A stretch of 64,000 bases of DNA from an uncultured Clostridia bacterium (GCA_947628085.1 CANQYM010000003.1:1-64000), one strand, 5' to 3'. Positions 41,019-50,838 are shown, counted from the first letter of the stretch. The notes: generated by a model not told the origin, from the sequence alone. Program-made: numbers and translations.

Positions 41019-42110
41019 TTAATACAAATAATTTTGTGGATTAACTGGTGTTCCATTAATTCTTATTTCTAGATGTAAGTGTGGACCAGTTGAATTTCCT
41101 GTTGAGCCAACAGCACCAATTGTTGTAGTTGAGTCTACTGATTGACCAGCAGATACATAAATTGCACTACAATGTGCATAATAAGATTCGATGCCATTGC
41201 CATGATTAACTATTATTAAATTTCCATAAGAACCTTTATAGCCAGCATATGTTACTGTTCCTTGTGAAATAGTTCTTATTCCAGTTCCATTAGAAGTTGA
41301 AATATCTAGTCCAGTATGTGCTGTTGACCTTGATCCACTTCTTGAACCAAATCTTGAACTAACAGAACCATTTACTGGAGTACAAAGCGGCATACCACTT
41401 AAATTTCCAGTAGCAGGAGTTTGTGCTGTTGTTGCTATGCTTTTAGATATACTAAATTTTGCTTTTTGTGCTTCCATAGCAGCTTTTGCAATTCTTATTT
41501 CTTCTGCTTTTTTGTTTTCATATTCTGTAACTTTATTAGTTTTTAAATCATTTAATATAGTTTTTGCTTCATCTAATGAATTTACTTTATATTCTGTTGA
41601 ATAAACATCAGCTATTCCTAATTTTAAGTCGACGTTTTCATTCAAATTCTCTTTTATTTGGTTTATTATGTTTTCAGCCTCTTCTTGAGTTGAAACAACT
41701 GCTTTTTGCTCTCCATCTGAAGTTATAGCATAAGTTTTATATGTTGTTGTTGTCAAGTCCTTTATTGCTAACATAACCTTTTTTTCTTCAAATTCTTTAT
41801 CCCTATTTACTAATTGTAATTCATACTCTGGTAATTCTTTTATTTCTCTAAAGGCTATATTTCCAGTAGTATCATTAATATATTTGTCTATTTTTGCTTT
41901 TATAATTTCCTCATTATATACAAAGCCAATTGTCTCACCTGATATTGTGACTTTATATGCAGGTTTGTATTTTATACATACCATAGTTATAATTATGGCA
42001 GAACCAATTGTGACAAGTTTTAGGGTTTTGAAAGTTTCTTTTGTGTAATATTTAACCCAATTTATTAAAATAAAATTCACTCTCCTTTTCTGCTTAAAAA
42101 AAATCGTCAC
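41019..42110 (-). CDS. M23 family metallopeptidase, membrane-anchored
   Basis: Peptidoglycan endopeptidase-type protein. One membrane helix (about 33-48, LVTIGSAIIITMVCI), a roughly 190-residue extracytoplasmic region with repeat-like TQEEAENIINQI / SLDEAKTILNDL segments and a coiled stretch, then the M23 domain with HTGLDIS, YYAHC and GPHLHLEIR supplying the Zn ligands. The start is uncertain: the GTG at 42110 is within two bases of the predicted transcription start, while AAAAGGAGA lies inside the frame and would fit an ATT start near residue 14. Probably acts in wall growth or sporulation (SpoIIQ-like), unproven. Confidence 0.85.
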   Translation of the reverse strand: MTIFFKQKRRVNFILINWVKYYTKETFKTLKLVTIGSAIIITMVCIKYKPAYKVTISGETIGFVYNEEIIKAKIDKYINDTTGNIAFREIKELPEYELQLVNRDKEFEEKKVMLAIKDLTTTTYKTYAITSDGEQKAVVSTQEEAENIINQIKENLNENVDLKLGIADVYSTEYKVNSLDEAKTILNDLKTNKVTEYENKKAEEIRIAKAAMEAQKAKFSISKSIATTAQTPATGNLSGMPLCTPVNGSVSSRFGSRSGSRSTAHTGLDISTSNGTGIRTISQGTVTYAGYKGSYGNLIIVNHGNGIESYYAHCSAIYVSAGQSVDSTTTIGAVGSTGNSTGPHLHLEIRINGTPVNPQNYLY

Positions 42111-42118
42111 TAAAAAAT

Positions 42119-42147
42119 ATTATACTATAAACTCGAGGTCATTTCAA
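42119..42147 (-). promoter_or_regulatory. Promoter of the M23 gene
   Basis: TTGAAA (42142-42147), 17 nt, TATAAT (42119-42124) on the minus strand, giving a start near 42112. The rest of the 305-nt gap (42148-42350) is T-rich spacer with nothing else recognised. Confidence 0.8.
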
Positions 42148-42350
42148 GCAAAGTAAATTCAGATTAACCAATTTTAACCACTTTTAATCAAAACTATCTT
42201 TTTAAAGTTTTCAAAAACAACAACTTTACTCTATCATTCTTCTTTTTTCTCGTTTTTTCTTCACTTTACTATGCAATTTGTTTTTAGTGTTTTTATATCA
42301 AAGTGGGTTTAAAACATTATTTTTATATATTTTTTTGATAGTCAATCCCA

Positions 42351-42392
42351 AAAAATAAGTGGAAATTTAAAAAAATATTTCCACTTATTTTT
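42351..42392 (-). terminator. Terminator after smc
   Basis: A 16-bp perfect stem AAAAATAAGTGGAAAT / ATTTCCACTTATTTTT with U-runs on both sides, 24 nt after the smc stop. Confidence 0.9.
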
Positions 42393-42415
42393 CATAATAT
42401 TTAATTTCTTTATAG

Positions 42416-45400
42416 TTATTTTAACTTCATTGATAGTAGTTTACTTATACCTTTTTCTTCCATTGTAATACCATATACAGTATCTGCTACTTCCATAGTT
42501 CCTTTTCTGTGCGTAATTACTAAAAATTGTGAGTCCACTGCAAATTTTTTCAAGTATTCTGCAAATCTATAAACATTAACATCATCTAAAGCTGCTTCAA
42601 TTTCATCTAATACACAAAATGGTGCTGGATTTATTTTTAGTATTGCAAATAATAATGCAATAGCAGTAAAAGCTCTTTCTCCTCCTGATAATAGCATCAT
42701 ATTTTGAAGTTTCTTTCCTGGTGGTTGAACAGCAATTTCTATTCCACATTCTAATATGTTATTCTCATCAGAAAGAATTAGCTCTGCTTTTCCTCCTCCA
42801 AATAGTTCTGAAAATACCTCTCCAAAATTTTTATTAATTATTTTGAATTGCTCTGCAAATTGCTTTTTCATTGTTTCTGTCATTTCATTTATAACTTTTT
42901 TAAGTTTACTACTAGAGTCTTCTAAATCTAATCTTTGTTCACTCATAAAATCATATCTTTCTTTAAGCTCTTGATATTCTTTTATTGAATCAACATTTAT
43001 GCTTCCTAAATCTTTTATGTCATTTCTTAAAGAATTTACCTTTTTCTGCACTTCTGAAGGATTTTCTGTTTTCTTAATATCACCAACATTATTTGGTGTT
43101 AGCTCATATTCATCCCACATTTTATTAATAATTTGATTTAGCTCAAGTTCTATTTTTGATTTCTTCAAATCTAATTTAGAAATATGTACTTTGATGTCTT
43201 CTAATTTTGAATTTTGATCTTCTATGTTTTTCTCTAGTTCCAATAGTTTTTCACTATTTTTAGCTCTGTCTTCTTTTAATTTTTGAACTTTTTCACTGCT
43301 TCCTAAAATATCTTTTTCTAGTTCTTCTATTTTTAAAGTTATTTCTTGTATTTTCTCTTCTAGTTTTGTATTTTCTTCTAAACTTTTTTCTCTTAATGAT
43401 TTTTTATTATTTATACTTGTCAAGTTATTTTGAATATCTAAATTTATTCTGTCTACCATTTCGTTTATTGATGTTTCGCTTTCATCAAAAGATGAAACTG
43501 ATATTCTTAAATTTGTTATGTCGAAATTTAAATCATCAATATATTTTTGATTATCTTTATTTAAGTTAGTAAATTCTTCAATTATTTTTCCAAGCTCTAA
43601 GTTTTCTTGTTCAATTTTTTGAAGTTCAACTTGCTCTTCACTCTGTCTTGACAAATTTTCTTCTTTTTCTACTTTTAATTTTTCTAAATCTTCTCTTAGT
43701 TTTGAAAGTTTAGCATCATATTTCAATATTTCAAGTTCTAAATTATCTATTTTTTGCTTTTCTGTTGCATAAACTATTTCTAGTTCTTGAACTTCTTTTT
43801 GCTTTTCTTCAAATTTATTTACTATATCTGAAATACTATTTTCATAATCTTGTTTTTCTTGCTCTGCTTTTTCTATTTTAGATTTAATATCTTTTAGTTC
43901 TTTCTCTAATTGTTTAATTTCTTTTCCTCTACCTAAAATGCTAACTGTTTTTGTTGCTACTGAACCACCACTAATACTTCCAGAAGGATTTATTACATCA
44001 CCTTTTAAAGTAACTATTTTAAATTTATATCCATTTTGCTTTGCAAGTTTTATACTACTATCGATATCTTCTACAACAACTGTTTTTCCTAATAAATTTA
44101 AAATTATTCCTTCATATTTCTTATCGCATTTTACTAAATCAGAAGCGATTCCAATTACTCCATTTACACCTCTTGTATTAATTCCAGATATTCTTTGTCC
44201 TCTAACAGATGTTATTGGCAAAAATGATGCTCTTCCTAAATTATTATCTCTTAAATAATTTACTAATTTTTTTGCATCTTCTTCTGTTTCTGTAACAATA
44301 TTTTGAATTGTTCCAGCTAAAGTCATTTCTATTGCTGTTTCATACTCTTTATCTACTTGTATTAAATTTGCAAGTACTCCATGAACACCTCTTGACAAAG
44401 AAGAATTTCTTTCTACTGCTTCTAATAATGATTTTACACTTCTAGTATAGCCTTCTTTTTCTCTTTCAGTTTCTTGCAAAAATTTATATCTTGATTCTTT
44501 TATTCTATACTCAGATTGATAGCTGTTTATTCTAACTTCAAATTCTTTAAGTTTTTCAGAGCTTTTTTCCTTTTCTGACTTCATTTCCTCTAGCTGTTTT
44601 ATTAAAGTATTTCTATTTTTTTCTACTTCATAAAAACTTCTAGATTTTTCTTCTTTTATTGTTCTAGAATTATCTAAATCAGATATTGTTTCTTGAATTT
44701 CGTTTTTTAGAGACGTTTCTCTTTTTTCTAGGTTTTCAAAATTTGCTTTTTCTGTGTTTGTTTGCGCTACAATTTCATATTTTTTATCTACATTTGTTTG
44801 TACAATTTGTTTTTTGCCTTCAATTTCTATTTCTTTGTCTGATAATGTTTTAGTATATTTTTCAAGTTCTAATTCTTTTGCTTTTAAATCTGTTTCAAAT
44901 TTTTCTTTGTTTAAATATAGGTTGTTTTTCTTTTCTTGTTTTTTATTTTTCTCATCTTCTAATTCTTGATTTCGTTTTTCAAGTTCTTCTATTTCAAGTG
45001 CATATCTTTCGAAGTTTTCTTTATTATTAGAAATTCTTTCAGTTGCTATTCCTATTTCACTATTATATTGCTCTTTTCTTTGATTTCCTTCTGAGCTTAA
45101 ATTTTGTGTTTTTTCAATTTCTTCAATTAATTTATTTATTAATTCTTTTACTGTATCTCTTTCTGTTTGAATATTAGAAACGTTTTCTTCTTCTTTTGTT
45201 TTTTGTTCTTCAAGCAAATTCATATTATCTAATATTTCTTGTGTTTGAGCTTTATAATTATCTATATTATATAAAAATAGTCCAACCTCAATATTTTTAA
45301 GTTCTTCTCTTAAGCTTAAAAACTTTTTAGCTTTTTCTGATTGAATTTTAAGTGGTTCTATATTGTTTTCTATTTCTGCAATAATATCATTTATTCTAAG

Positions 45401-45964
45401 TAGATTTAATTTTGTTTGCTCTAATTTTTTTTCAGATTCCATTTTTCTTGTTCTATATTTTACAATTCCGGCAGCCTCTTCAAAAATATGTCGTCTATCT
45501 TCTGATTTATTGCTTAATATTTCATCAATCTTTCCTTGTCCAATAATAGAATAGCCATCTTTTCCTATACCTGTATCCATAAATAGCTCTTGAACATCTT
45601 TTAATCTACAAGGAGTTTTATTTATAAAATATCCAGATTCGCCAGTTCTATATAGTCTTCTTGTAACAACAACTTCAGTATATTCAATTGGTAATTTTGA
45701 ATCAGAATTGTCTATTACTAAAGATGCTTCTGCATAGCCTAATGGTTTTCTATTTTGTGTTCCTGAAAAAATAATATCATCTGATTTTGCTCCTCTTAAA
45801 GATTTTAAACTTTGCTCTCCTAAAATCCATCTAATACAATCTGATATATTACTTTTTCCAGAACCATTTGGTCCAATTACTGTTGTTATTCCTGGCATAA
45901 AATCTAAAACTGTTTTGTCAGCAAAAGACTTAAAGCCATACATTTCCAATCTTTTTAAGTGCAT
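42416..45964 (-). CDS. smc: Chromosome segregation protein SMC
   Basis: Condensin ATPase. Walker A GPNGSGKS at 31-38, two long coiled coils (about 165-500 and 670-1010), a flexible hinge between them (SLSRGVHGVLANLIQVD to GSISGGS), then the ABC signature MLLSGGERAFTA and Walker B FCVLDEIEAALDD. 1182 aa is the standard length. GAGGAAAACAAA precedes the ATG. It is not next to rnc or ftsY as in Bacillus; the neighbour is a divergent HD-GYP gene. ScpB, its kleisin-complex partner, is encoded 2.7 kb away. Confidence 0.97.
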   Translation of the reverse strand: MHLKRLEMYGFKSFADKTVLDFMPGITTVIGPNGSGKSNISDCIRWILGEQSLKSLRGAKSDDIIFSGTQNRKPLGYAEASLVIDNSDSKLPIEYTEVVVTRRLYRTGESGYFINKTPCRLKDVQELFMDTGIGKDGYSIIGQGKIDEILSNKSEDRRHIFEEAAGIVKYRTRKMESEKKLEQTKLNLLRINDIIAEIENNIEPLKIQSEKAKKFLSLREELKNIEVGLFLYNIDNYKAQTQEILDNMNLLEEQKTKEEENVSNIQTERDTVKELINKLIEEIEKTQNLSSEGNQRKEQYNSEIGIATERISNNKENFERYALEIEELEKRNQELEDEKNKKQEKKNNLYLNKEKFETDLKAKELELEKYTKTLSDKEIEIEGKKQIVQTNVDKKYEIVAQTNTEKANFENLEKRETSLKNEIQETISDLDNSRTIKEEKSRSFYEVEKNRNTLIKQLEEMKSEKEKSSEKLKEFEVRINSYQSEYRIKESRYKFLQETEREKEGYTRSVKSLLEAVERNSSLSRGVHGVLANLIQVDKEYETAIEMTLAGTIQNIVTETEEDAKKLVNYLRDNNLGRASFLPITSVRGQRISGINTRGVNGVIGIASDLVKCDKKYEGIILNLLGKTVVVEDIDSSIKLAKQNGYKFKIVTLKGDVINPSGSISGGSVATKTVSILGRGKEIKQLEKELKDIKSKIEKAEQEKQDYENSISDIVNKFEEKQKEVQELEIVYATEKQKIDNLELEILKYDAKLSKLREDLEKLKVEKEENLSRQSEEQVELQKIEQENLELGKIIEEFTNLNKDNQKYIDDLNFDITNLRISVSSFDESETSINEMVDRINLDIQNNLTSINNKKSLREKSLEENTKLEEKIQEITLKIEELEKDILGSSEKVQKLKEDRAKNSEKLLELEKNIEDQNSKLEDIKVHISKLDLKKSKIELELNQIINKMWDEYELTPNNVGDIKKTENPSEVQKKVNSLRNDIKDLGSINVDSIKEYQELKERYDFMSEQRLDLEDSSSKLKKVINEMTETMKKQFAEQFKIINKNFGEVFSELFGGGKAELILSDENNILECGIEIAVQPPGKKLQNMMLLSGGERAFTAIALLFAILKINPAPFCVLDEIEAALDDVNVYRFAEYLKKFAVDSQFLVITHRKGTMEVADTVYGITMEEKGISKLLSMKLK

Positions 45965-46111
45965 TTTGTTTTCCTCTACTTATATTACTTTGAAGATAAT
46001 CATATTATATAATTTTACTTTTTTCAAGCATTTATTTAAATTCACTTGACCAAAATTTTATTAAGATATAAAATTAGCTATATAGTTATTTACACAAAAG
46101 AGGAGTATTAA

Positions 46112-47053
46112 ATGAAAGAAGCTTTTGATTTTTATAATAGCACTTCTATAAAGTCTTACAATCTAGATGAAAAAATACGTTATCAATTAAAGATGTTAGA
46201 TGGACTTGACAATTTTACTAGAAAACATAGTGAAAATGTTGCAAATATTTCTTGTAGACTTTGTGAAAAACTTGGCTTAGATAAAACTTTTACAATCTAT
46301 TGCACAACTTGTGCATATATACATGATATTGGAAAAATGTTTATTCCGCCATCTGTTTTGCAAAAACCTACTAGACTTACTGATGAAGAATTTGAAATTA
46401 TGAAAACACATACAACAATTGGTTATAAAATGTGTATGAATGATTTAAAACTTCGTCCTTATTCTGAAGGTCCTTATTATCATCATGAATCTTTAAATGG
46501 TTCTGGATATCCAAATGGAATCACAGGAGATAAAATTCCTTATGCTTCAAAAATAATAAGAGTAGCTGATGAATTTGAAGCAATAACTGCAAAACGTCAA
46601 TATAAAAGCCACATTGGTATTGTTGATGCTTTAAACATTTTAATTGAAGATGCAAGACCACCTAAAGTAAAAAATGCATCTGATGCTGTTCAAAATTATA
46701 AAACTGGAAATGTCGGAAAAATAGATAAAAAAATATTAAAAACACTTTTCAAAGTTATAATCGAAGATACAGAATATGAAATTGTTGCAAGAACAGACTA
46801 TGTAAACTTTTTAAAAGATGAAATTAAAAGAATAGAAAGTGCTCAAAAATATTATAATAAAATGGTTGCACAAAAAAATCCTGATAAACGTGAATACTTT
46901 AAAGAAGAAGTAAAATGCTATTTACATCCAAATGAAGATGCAGAAAAAATTCCTCAAATGCTAGAAGAATTTAAAGCAGCTTATAAGTCAAGAGAAGAAC
47001 ATATTACAAAGTTATATAATGAAATAAAACAAATTAAAAAACTAAAAATATAA
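46112..47053 (+). CDS. HD-GYP domain protein
   Basis: Putative cyclic-dinucleotide phosphodiesterase. The HD domain (about 30-170) has HSENVANIS, YIHDIGKMFIP, MKTHTTIGY and the GYP signature HHESLNGSGYPNG, followed by RVADEFEAI. No receiver or sensor domain is fused. The last 110 residues are charged and helical (KEEVKCYLHPNEDAEKIPQM), probably a coiled segment. GAGGAG lies 7 nt before ATG. It is divergent from smc. Catalytic residues look intact, but the substrate (c-di-GMP or another) is not known. Confidence 0.85.
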   Translation: MKEAFDFYNSTSIKSYNLDEKIRYQLKMLDGLDNFTRKHSENVANISCRLCEKLGLDKTFTIYCTTCAYIHDIGKMFIPPSVLQKPTRLTDEEFEIMKTHTTIGYKMCMNDLKLRPYSEGPYYHHESLNGSGYPNGITGDKIPYASKIIRVADEFEAITAKRQYKSHIGIVDALNILIEDARPPKVKNASDAVQNYKTGNVGKIDKKILKTLFKVIIEDTEYEIVARTDYVNFLKDEIKRIESAQKYYNKMVAQKNPDKREYFKEEVKCYLHPNEDAEKIPQMLEEFKAAYKSREEHITKLYNEIKQIKKLKI

Positions 47054-47114
47054 AATTTAAAATTTTATTTGAAATACATTAAAATTGCATTATATTTAAA
47101 TTTTAAGTAAAGTA

Positions 47115-47153
47115 AAAACGCGTAATCATTAAAATATCATGATTACGCGTTTT
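47115..47153. terminator. Bidirectional terminator between HD-GYP and proS
   Basis: A 15-bp perfect stem AAAACGCGTAATCAT / ATGATTACGCGTTTT with a 9-nt loop between convergent genes. Confidence 0.85.
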
Positions 47154-47165
47154 AATATTGCTTTA

Positions 47166-48602
47166 TTAATATTGTCTTCCCCAAACTACCATTTTTTCTG
47201 CCTTTTTTCCACAAATTGGGCAAACATCTGCTAAATGTTCTTGTTTAAATGGTATGCATCTAGAATGTGCTCCTGTAACTTCTTTGATTTTATCTTCACA
47301 CTCTACATTTCCACACCACATTGTTTTAACATAGCCTTGATTTTTCTCTAAGTTTTGGGCTATTTCTTCTAAAGAAAAAGCTACTGTTGTTTTTTCAGAA
47401 ACTATTTTTTGGCAAGCTTCAAACATGCTGTTTTGAATATTTTCTAAAAGTTCTCCTAATTTTTCTTTTAAATTGTTTAATTCTACAGTTTCTTTTTCTC
47501 CTGTATCACGTCTTACTAAAACTGCAACACCATTTTCTAAATCTCTTGGTCCTATTTCTATTCTAACTGGAACACCTCTCATTTCCCAATCATTAAATTT
47601 AAATCCAGTTGAATAGTTATCTCTATCGTCTAATTTTACTCTAAACTCATTTTTTAATTCTTCAAAAATTTTATTTGTTTTCTCTAAAACACCTTCTTTA
47701 TGCATGGCAATTGGAACTATAACTGCTTGAATTGGAGCAACTCTTGGTGGTAATTTAAGTCCTCTATTATCTCCGTGAGCCATTATAACAGCTCCTAATA
47801 ATCTTGTACTTAATCCCCAAGATGTTTGATATCCATATTCTTCTTTTCCTTCTCTATTTTGAAATTTAATTTCAAATGGCTTTGTAAAATTTTGTCCAAA
47901 GTAATGTGAAGTTCCTGCTTGAAGAGCTCTTCCATCATGCATTAATGTTTCTACTGTATATGTAGCTTCTGCTCCAGCAAATTGTTCTTTTGGAGTTTTT
48001 CTTCCCTTTAAAACTGGTATTGCTAAAAGATTTTCTATAACGTCTGCATAAATATCTAACATCATCATAGTTCTTTCTTCTGCTTCTTTTGCTGTTTCAT
48101 GTATTGTATGTCCTTCTTGCCATAAAAATTCTCTTGAACGTAAAAATGGTCTTGTTTCTTTTTCCCATCTTACAACACTACACCATTGATTTCCCAAAAT
48201 TGGTAAATCTCTCCAAGATTTAATCCATCTAGAATACATTGTTGACATCATGGTTTCTGAAGTTGGTCTTATGCATAATCTTTCTTCTAGCTTCTCTCCA
48301 CCTCCAAATGTAACCCAAGCTACTTCTGGAGCAAATCCTTCAACATGATCTTTTTCCTTTTGTAGCATACTTTCTGGAATAAGAAGTGGCATATAAAGAT
48401 TTGTTACACCTACTTCTTTAAATTTTTTGTCTGTATAATTTTGTATACTTTCCCATATTGCATATCCATAAGGTCTTATTGCTATAAAACCTTTTGTGTC
48501 TGTATAATCTGCAAGTTCTGCTTTTATTACAACATCTGTGTACCATTTAGCAAAATCTTCTTCAATATTTGTAATTTCTCTAACAAATTCCTCTTTTCCC
48601 AT
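47166..48602 (-). CDS. proS: Prolyl-tRNA synthetase, archaeal/eukaryal-type
   Basis: Class II synthetase charging tRNA-Pro. 478 aa without the editing INS domain of the long bacterial type. Motif 2/3 regions (CIRPTSETMM, VVRWEKETRPFLRSREFLWQ and GDNRGLKLPP), the anticodon-binding domain, and a C-terminal Cys-rich zinc region (CGNVECEDKIKE, CPICGKK) show the archaeal-like form known in some Clostridia and mycoplasmas. ScpB lies 25 nt upstream; no T-box leader is visible. Confidence 0.95.
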   Translation of the reverse strand: MGKEEFVREITNIEEDFAKWYTDVVIKAELADYTDTKGFIAIRPYGYAIWESIQNYTDKKFKEVGVTNLYMPLLIPESMLQKEKDHVEGFAPEVAWVTFGGGEKLEERLCIRPTSETMMSTMYSRWIKSWRDLPILGNQWCSVVRWEKETRPFLRSREFLWQEGHTIHETAKEAEERTMMMLDIYADVIENLLAIPVLKGRKTPKEQFAGAEATYTVETLMHDGRALQAGTSHYFGQNFTKPFEIKFQNREGKEEYGYQTSWGLSTRLLGAVIMAHGDNRGLKLPPRVAPIQAVIVPIAMHKEGVLEKTNKIFEELKNEFRVKLDDRDNYSTGFKFNDWEMRGVPVRIEIGPRDLENGVAVLVRRDTGEKETVELNNLKEKLGELLENIQNSMFEACQKIVSEKTTVAFSLEEIAQNLEKNQGYVKTMWCGNVECEDKIKEVTGAHSRCIPFKQEHLADVCPICGKKAEKMVVWGRQY

Positions 48603-48627
48603 AATATTACCTCCAATAAATTAATAA

Positions 48628-49230
48628 TTAGTTTTCATTTTTTTCATTAACTTCTTCCCTTTCGGGCATTGGAGCCTCTATTACATCATCTATAACTATT
48701 TGTTCATTTTCATCTAATTTATATCTTGGCAAATCTGGTAATTCATCTAAGCTAGATATTCCAAACATTTTCATAAACTTATTTGTTACTTTATACATAG
48801 TAGGTTTTCCTGGAGCATCAAGCTTTCCTGCTTCTTCTATTAAATCATATTCTAGTAGTTTATATACTGTACCATCTGCATTTACTCCACGAATTGCCTC
48901 TATTTGTGCTCTTGTTATTTTAGGATTATATGCAATTATTGACAAAGTTTCTAAAGCAGCATTAGAAATGTTTGGTTTTGCTCTATTATCAAATAATGGA
49001 TAGATATATTCATAGTATTCTTTTTTTGTGCATAGTTGATAACAGTCATTTACTTTTATTATTTCAATACCGCTATTTCTTGCTTCATAATCAGCTTTCA
49101 TTTTTAAAATAATTTTGTCAATATCTTCTGCTCCAATTTCTAGTGCGTTCATTATTTCTTTTGAACTTACTTCTCTTCCAGCTGAAAAAAGCATTGCTTC
49201 AATTATTGATTCTTCCTTGCTAAATGCCAT
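48628..49230 (-). CDS. scpB: Segregation and condensation protein B
   Basis: SMC-complex subunit with two winged-helix domains: SIIEAMLFSAGREVSSKEI (first) and ALETLSIIAYNPKITRAQIEAIRGV (second, the most conserved ScpB block), then LLEYDLIEEAGKLDAPGKP. The C-terminal acidic tail (about 165-200) is disordered. 200 aa is normal. ScpA is not seen in the window. Same strand as proS, probably co-transcribed. Confidence 0.95.
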   Translation of the reverse strand: MAFSKEESIIEAMLFSAGREVSSKEIMNALEIGAEDIDKIILKMKADYEARNSGIEIIKVNDCYQLCTKKEYYEYIYPLFDNRAKPNISNAALETLSIIAYNPKITRAQIEAIRGVNADGTVYKLLEYDLIEEAGKLDAPGKPTMYKVTNKFMKMFGISSLDELPDLPRYKLDENEQIVIDDVIEAPMPEREEVNEKNEN

Positions 49231-49327
49231 AATCCTTCTCCTTTCACAGTATTTATATATTATTACATAAAAAGTCTAAAATGTCAAACAATGTAAGTGT
49301 TTTAAAGTATTTTTGTAGTTTTTATAA

Positions 49328-49356
49328 TTGACTAGACAACCTTAATATGCTATAAT
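49328..49356 (+). promoter_or_regulatory. Promoter of the 75-aa gene
   Basis: TTGACT, 17 nt, TATAAT, 31 nt before the ATG. Near-consensus. Confidence 0.85.
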
Positions 49357-49387
49357 TAATGTGTAGTTTTTAAGAAGGAGTAAGAAA

Positions 49388-49615
49388 ATGAGTGAAGATA
49401 AGAATATTAATAATGATGAACATAAATTAGAAATAATTACCAATGACACTTCAGCACTAAACATTTCAGAAGTTAGCGATTACATGAACCCATTACGTCC
49501 AGATACTTCTCCAAAAAAACAAGTTATTATTCCTGTAAATAAGAAAAAATTAGAAAAAAAGAAAGAAACAAAAAGAGAAATAAAACTAAATTTAAAAAAA
49601 CCTAAAAACAATTAA
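49388..49615 (+). CDS. Small 75-aa basic protein, unknown
   Basis: Not recognised. The first half is acidic/polar (SEDKNINNDEHKLEII), the middle has a Pro-rich stretch (MNPLRPDTSPKK), and the C-terminus is strongly basic (KKKLEKKKETKREIKLNLKK), suggesting a disordered nucleic-acid- or membrane-binding tail. A consensus promoter, AGAAGGAGTAAG ribosome site and a terminator immediately after the stop make it a confident gene. No operon partner. Confidence 0.7.
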   Translation: MSEDKNINNDEHKLEIITNDTSALNISEVSDYMNPLRPDTSPKKQVIIPVNKKKLEKKKETKREIKLNLKKPKNN

Positions 49616-49616
49616 A

Positions 49617-49652
49617 AAAATCCCATTTAGTTATAAAACTAAATGGGATTTT
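49617..49652. terminator. Bidirectional terminator
   Basis: AAAATCCCATTTAGTT pairs perfectly with AACTAAATGGGATTTT between the convergent 75-aa and 263-aa genes. Confidence 0.9.
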
Positions 49653-49659
49653 TAAGATT

Positions 49660-50451
49660 TTATCTATAATTTTCTTCTGAATTTGTTCCTATTAATCTTA
49701 CGCATTTTTTATTGTTTAATTTACTAAATAACTTTAAAATTTCATCATATTTTTCTACTCTTTGTTTTCTATCTTGTAAAACATGCATTGCGAGTTCTCG
49801 AGCACCAATCTTACTATTTTCAAATGGAACAATTCTTTCGTTTTGAGATTTTTGTTCTTCTGGTGGAAGAGTTCTTAAAATTTCAAAATATTTTTCAAGT
49901 TCAGATATTAAAAATGTATCTTCTATTCTACAGGCTTTTGTTGCATCTTCTGAATCTATTGCTTCTGAAATTTTGTCCTTTCTCTCTAATAATTTGTCAG
50001 AAATTCTTTTTCTTTCATCAGAATACTCTGCATGAACTGTTAATGATTTCTTAAATTTCATTTGTTGAGATATATATAAATTGTAATCTTCAGATGGTAT
50101 TTTACTCTCCATATCTTTTCCAAAAGAAGGATATACTTCTCTTATTTTAGAAAACATTTTTTCTAATGCATCAATTCTTTTATCTAACTTTTTACTTAAC
50201 TTAATATTTTTTTCAAAGTTTTGCTCAAATGATTCTCTATCTTGTTCATAGTCATTGTCACGCTCTATTTGAGATCTAGAATCATTTCTATAAATTATAG
50301 GTGCATGTACAACAACTGATGAATCTGCTGTTGCCATTACAAATCCCATATCGAAATATCTATTTATTAGTAAATGTTGTTTATTTGAAATGTTTCCAGC
50401 AATCGATATAATATTTGGATTTTTATATATATCTAAATCTTTTTTTATCAT
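49660..50451 (-). CDS. Unrecognised 263-aa helical protein
   Basis: Not recognised. The N-terminus (NIISIAGNISNKQHLLINRYFD) is followed by a small beta part (MGFVMATADSSVVVHAPIIY) and a long charged helical region (about 75-250), rich in Lys/Glu/Asp with possible coiled coil. No signal peptide or membrane helix. GGAGG with AAATTTTTTT precedes the ATG. It has a terminator and no operon partners. The style resembles other lineage-specific proteins in the window (479, 50956, 61901) but no shared domain is visible by eye. Confidence 0.7.
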   Translation of the reverse strand: MIKKDLDIYKNPNIISIAGNISNKQHLLINRYFDMGFVMATADSSVVVHAPIIYRNDSRSQIERDNDYEQDRESFEQNFEKNIKLSKKLDKRIDALEKMFSKIREVYPSFGKDMESKIPSEDYNLYISQQMKFKKSLTVHAEYSDERKRISDKLLERKDKISEAIDSEDATKACRIEDTFLISELEKYFEILRTLPPEEQKSQNERIVPFENSKIGARELAMHVLQDRKQRVEKYDEILKLFSKLNNKKCVRLIGTNSEENYR

Positions 50452-50540
50452 AAAAAAATTTCCTCCACCCTAATATTATACTATATTTTGGCATTTTTTT
50501 CAACCTATATATTAATTATTTTAACTTTTTGCATTTTTGC

Positions 50541-50569
50541 TTGACAAAATGGGATAATACTATTATAAT
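50541..50569 (+). promoter_or_regulatory. Promoter of tRNA-Met
   Basis: Perfect TTGACA, 17 nt and perfect TATAAT, 14 nt before the tRNA 5' end. Confidence 0.92.
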
Positions 50570-50583
50570 AATACTTGCATTAT

Positions 50584-50660
50584 GGCGACGTAGCTCAGTT
50601 GGCTAGAGCATCCGGTTCATACCCGGCAGGTCGTAAGTTCGAATCTCACCGTCGCTACCA
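50584..50660 (+). tRNA. tRNA-Met (CAT), elongator type
   Basis: 77 nt including an encoded CCA end. Acceptor GGCGACG / CGTCGCT (one G-T), D arm GCTC/GAGC, anticodon loop TTCATAC with CAT, T loop TTCGAAT. The G1-T72 end and D-arm match the elongator Met form of Bacillus rather than initiator; an Ile2 (lysidine) tRNA is less likely but not excluded. One A-C mismatch in the T stem and one T-C at the top of the anticodon stem are visible. Confidence 0.95.
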
Positions 50661-50692
50661 AAAATCCCAAATTTCTTGGGATTTTTTCTTTT
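50661..50692 (+). terminator. Terminator after tRNA-Met
   Basis: AAAATCCCAA / TTGGGATTTT with a 5-nt loop and a long T-run directly after CCA. A second weaker terminator-like hairpin (AAAGGCTTT / AAAGC-TTT) follows near 50718-50750. Confidence 0.92.
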
Positions 50693-50838
50693 TTATAAAT
50701 CTTGATAAAGTTTGAGAAAAGGCTTTAAATAAAGCTTTTTTTATTTTTACCTTTTTAAAACTTTCTTAAAATTTTATAGACTTTCTTGATTTACATTCCC
50801 AATAAGATTTGGGGAATGTGTTAATTATTAATTAAAGA

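Noticed and set aside
43938-44258. 106-aa plus-strand ORF within smc
   Set aside because: Antisense of the SMC hinge coding region, no ribosome site or promoter.
48603-48627. T-box or other leader before proS (and before asnS)
   Set aside because: Gaps upstream are too short (25 nt for proS, about 80 nt before asnS) and show no specifier or antiterminator sequence.
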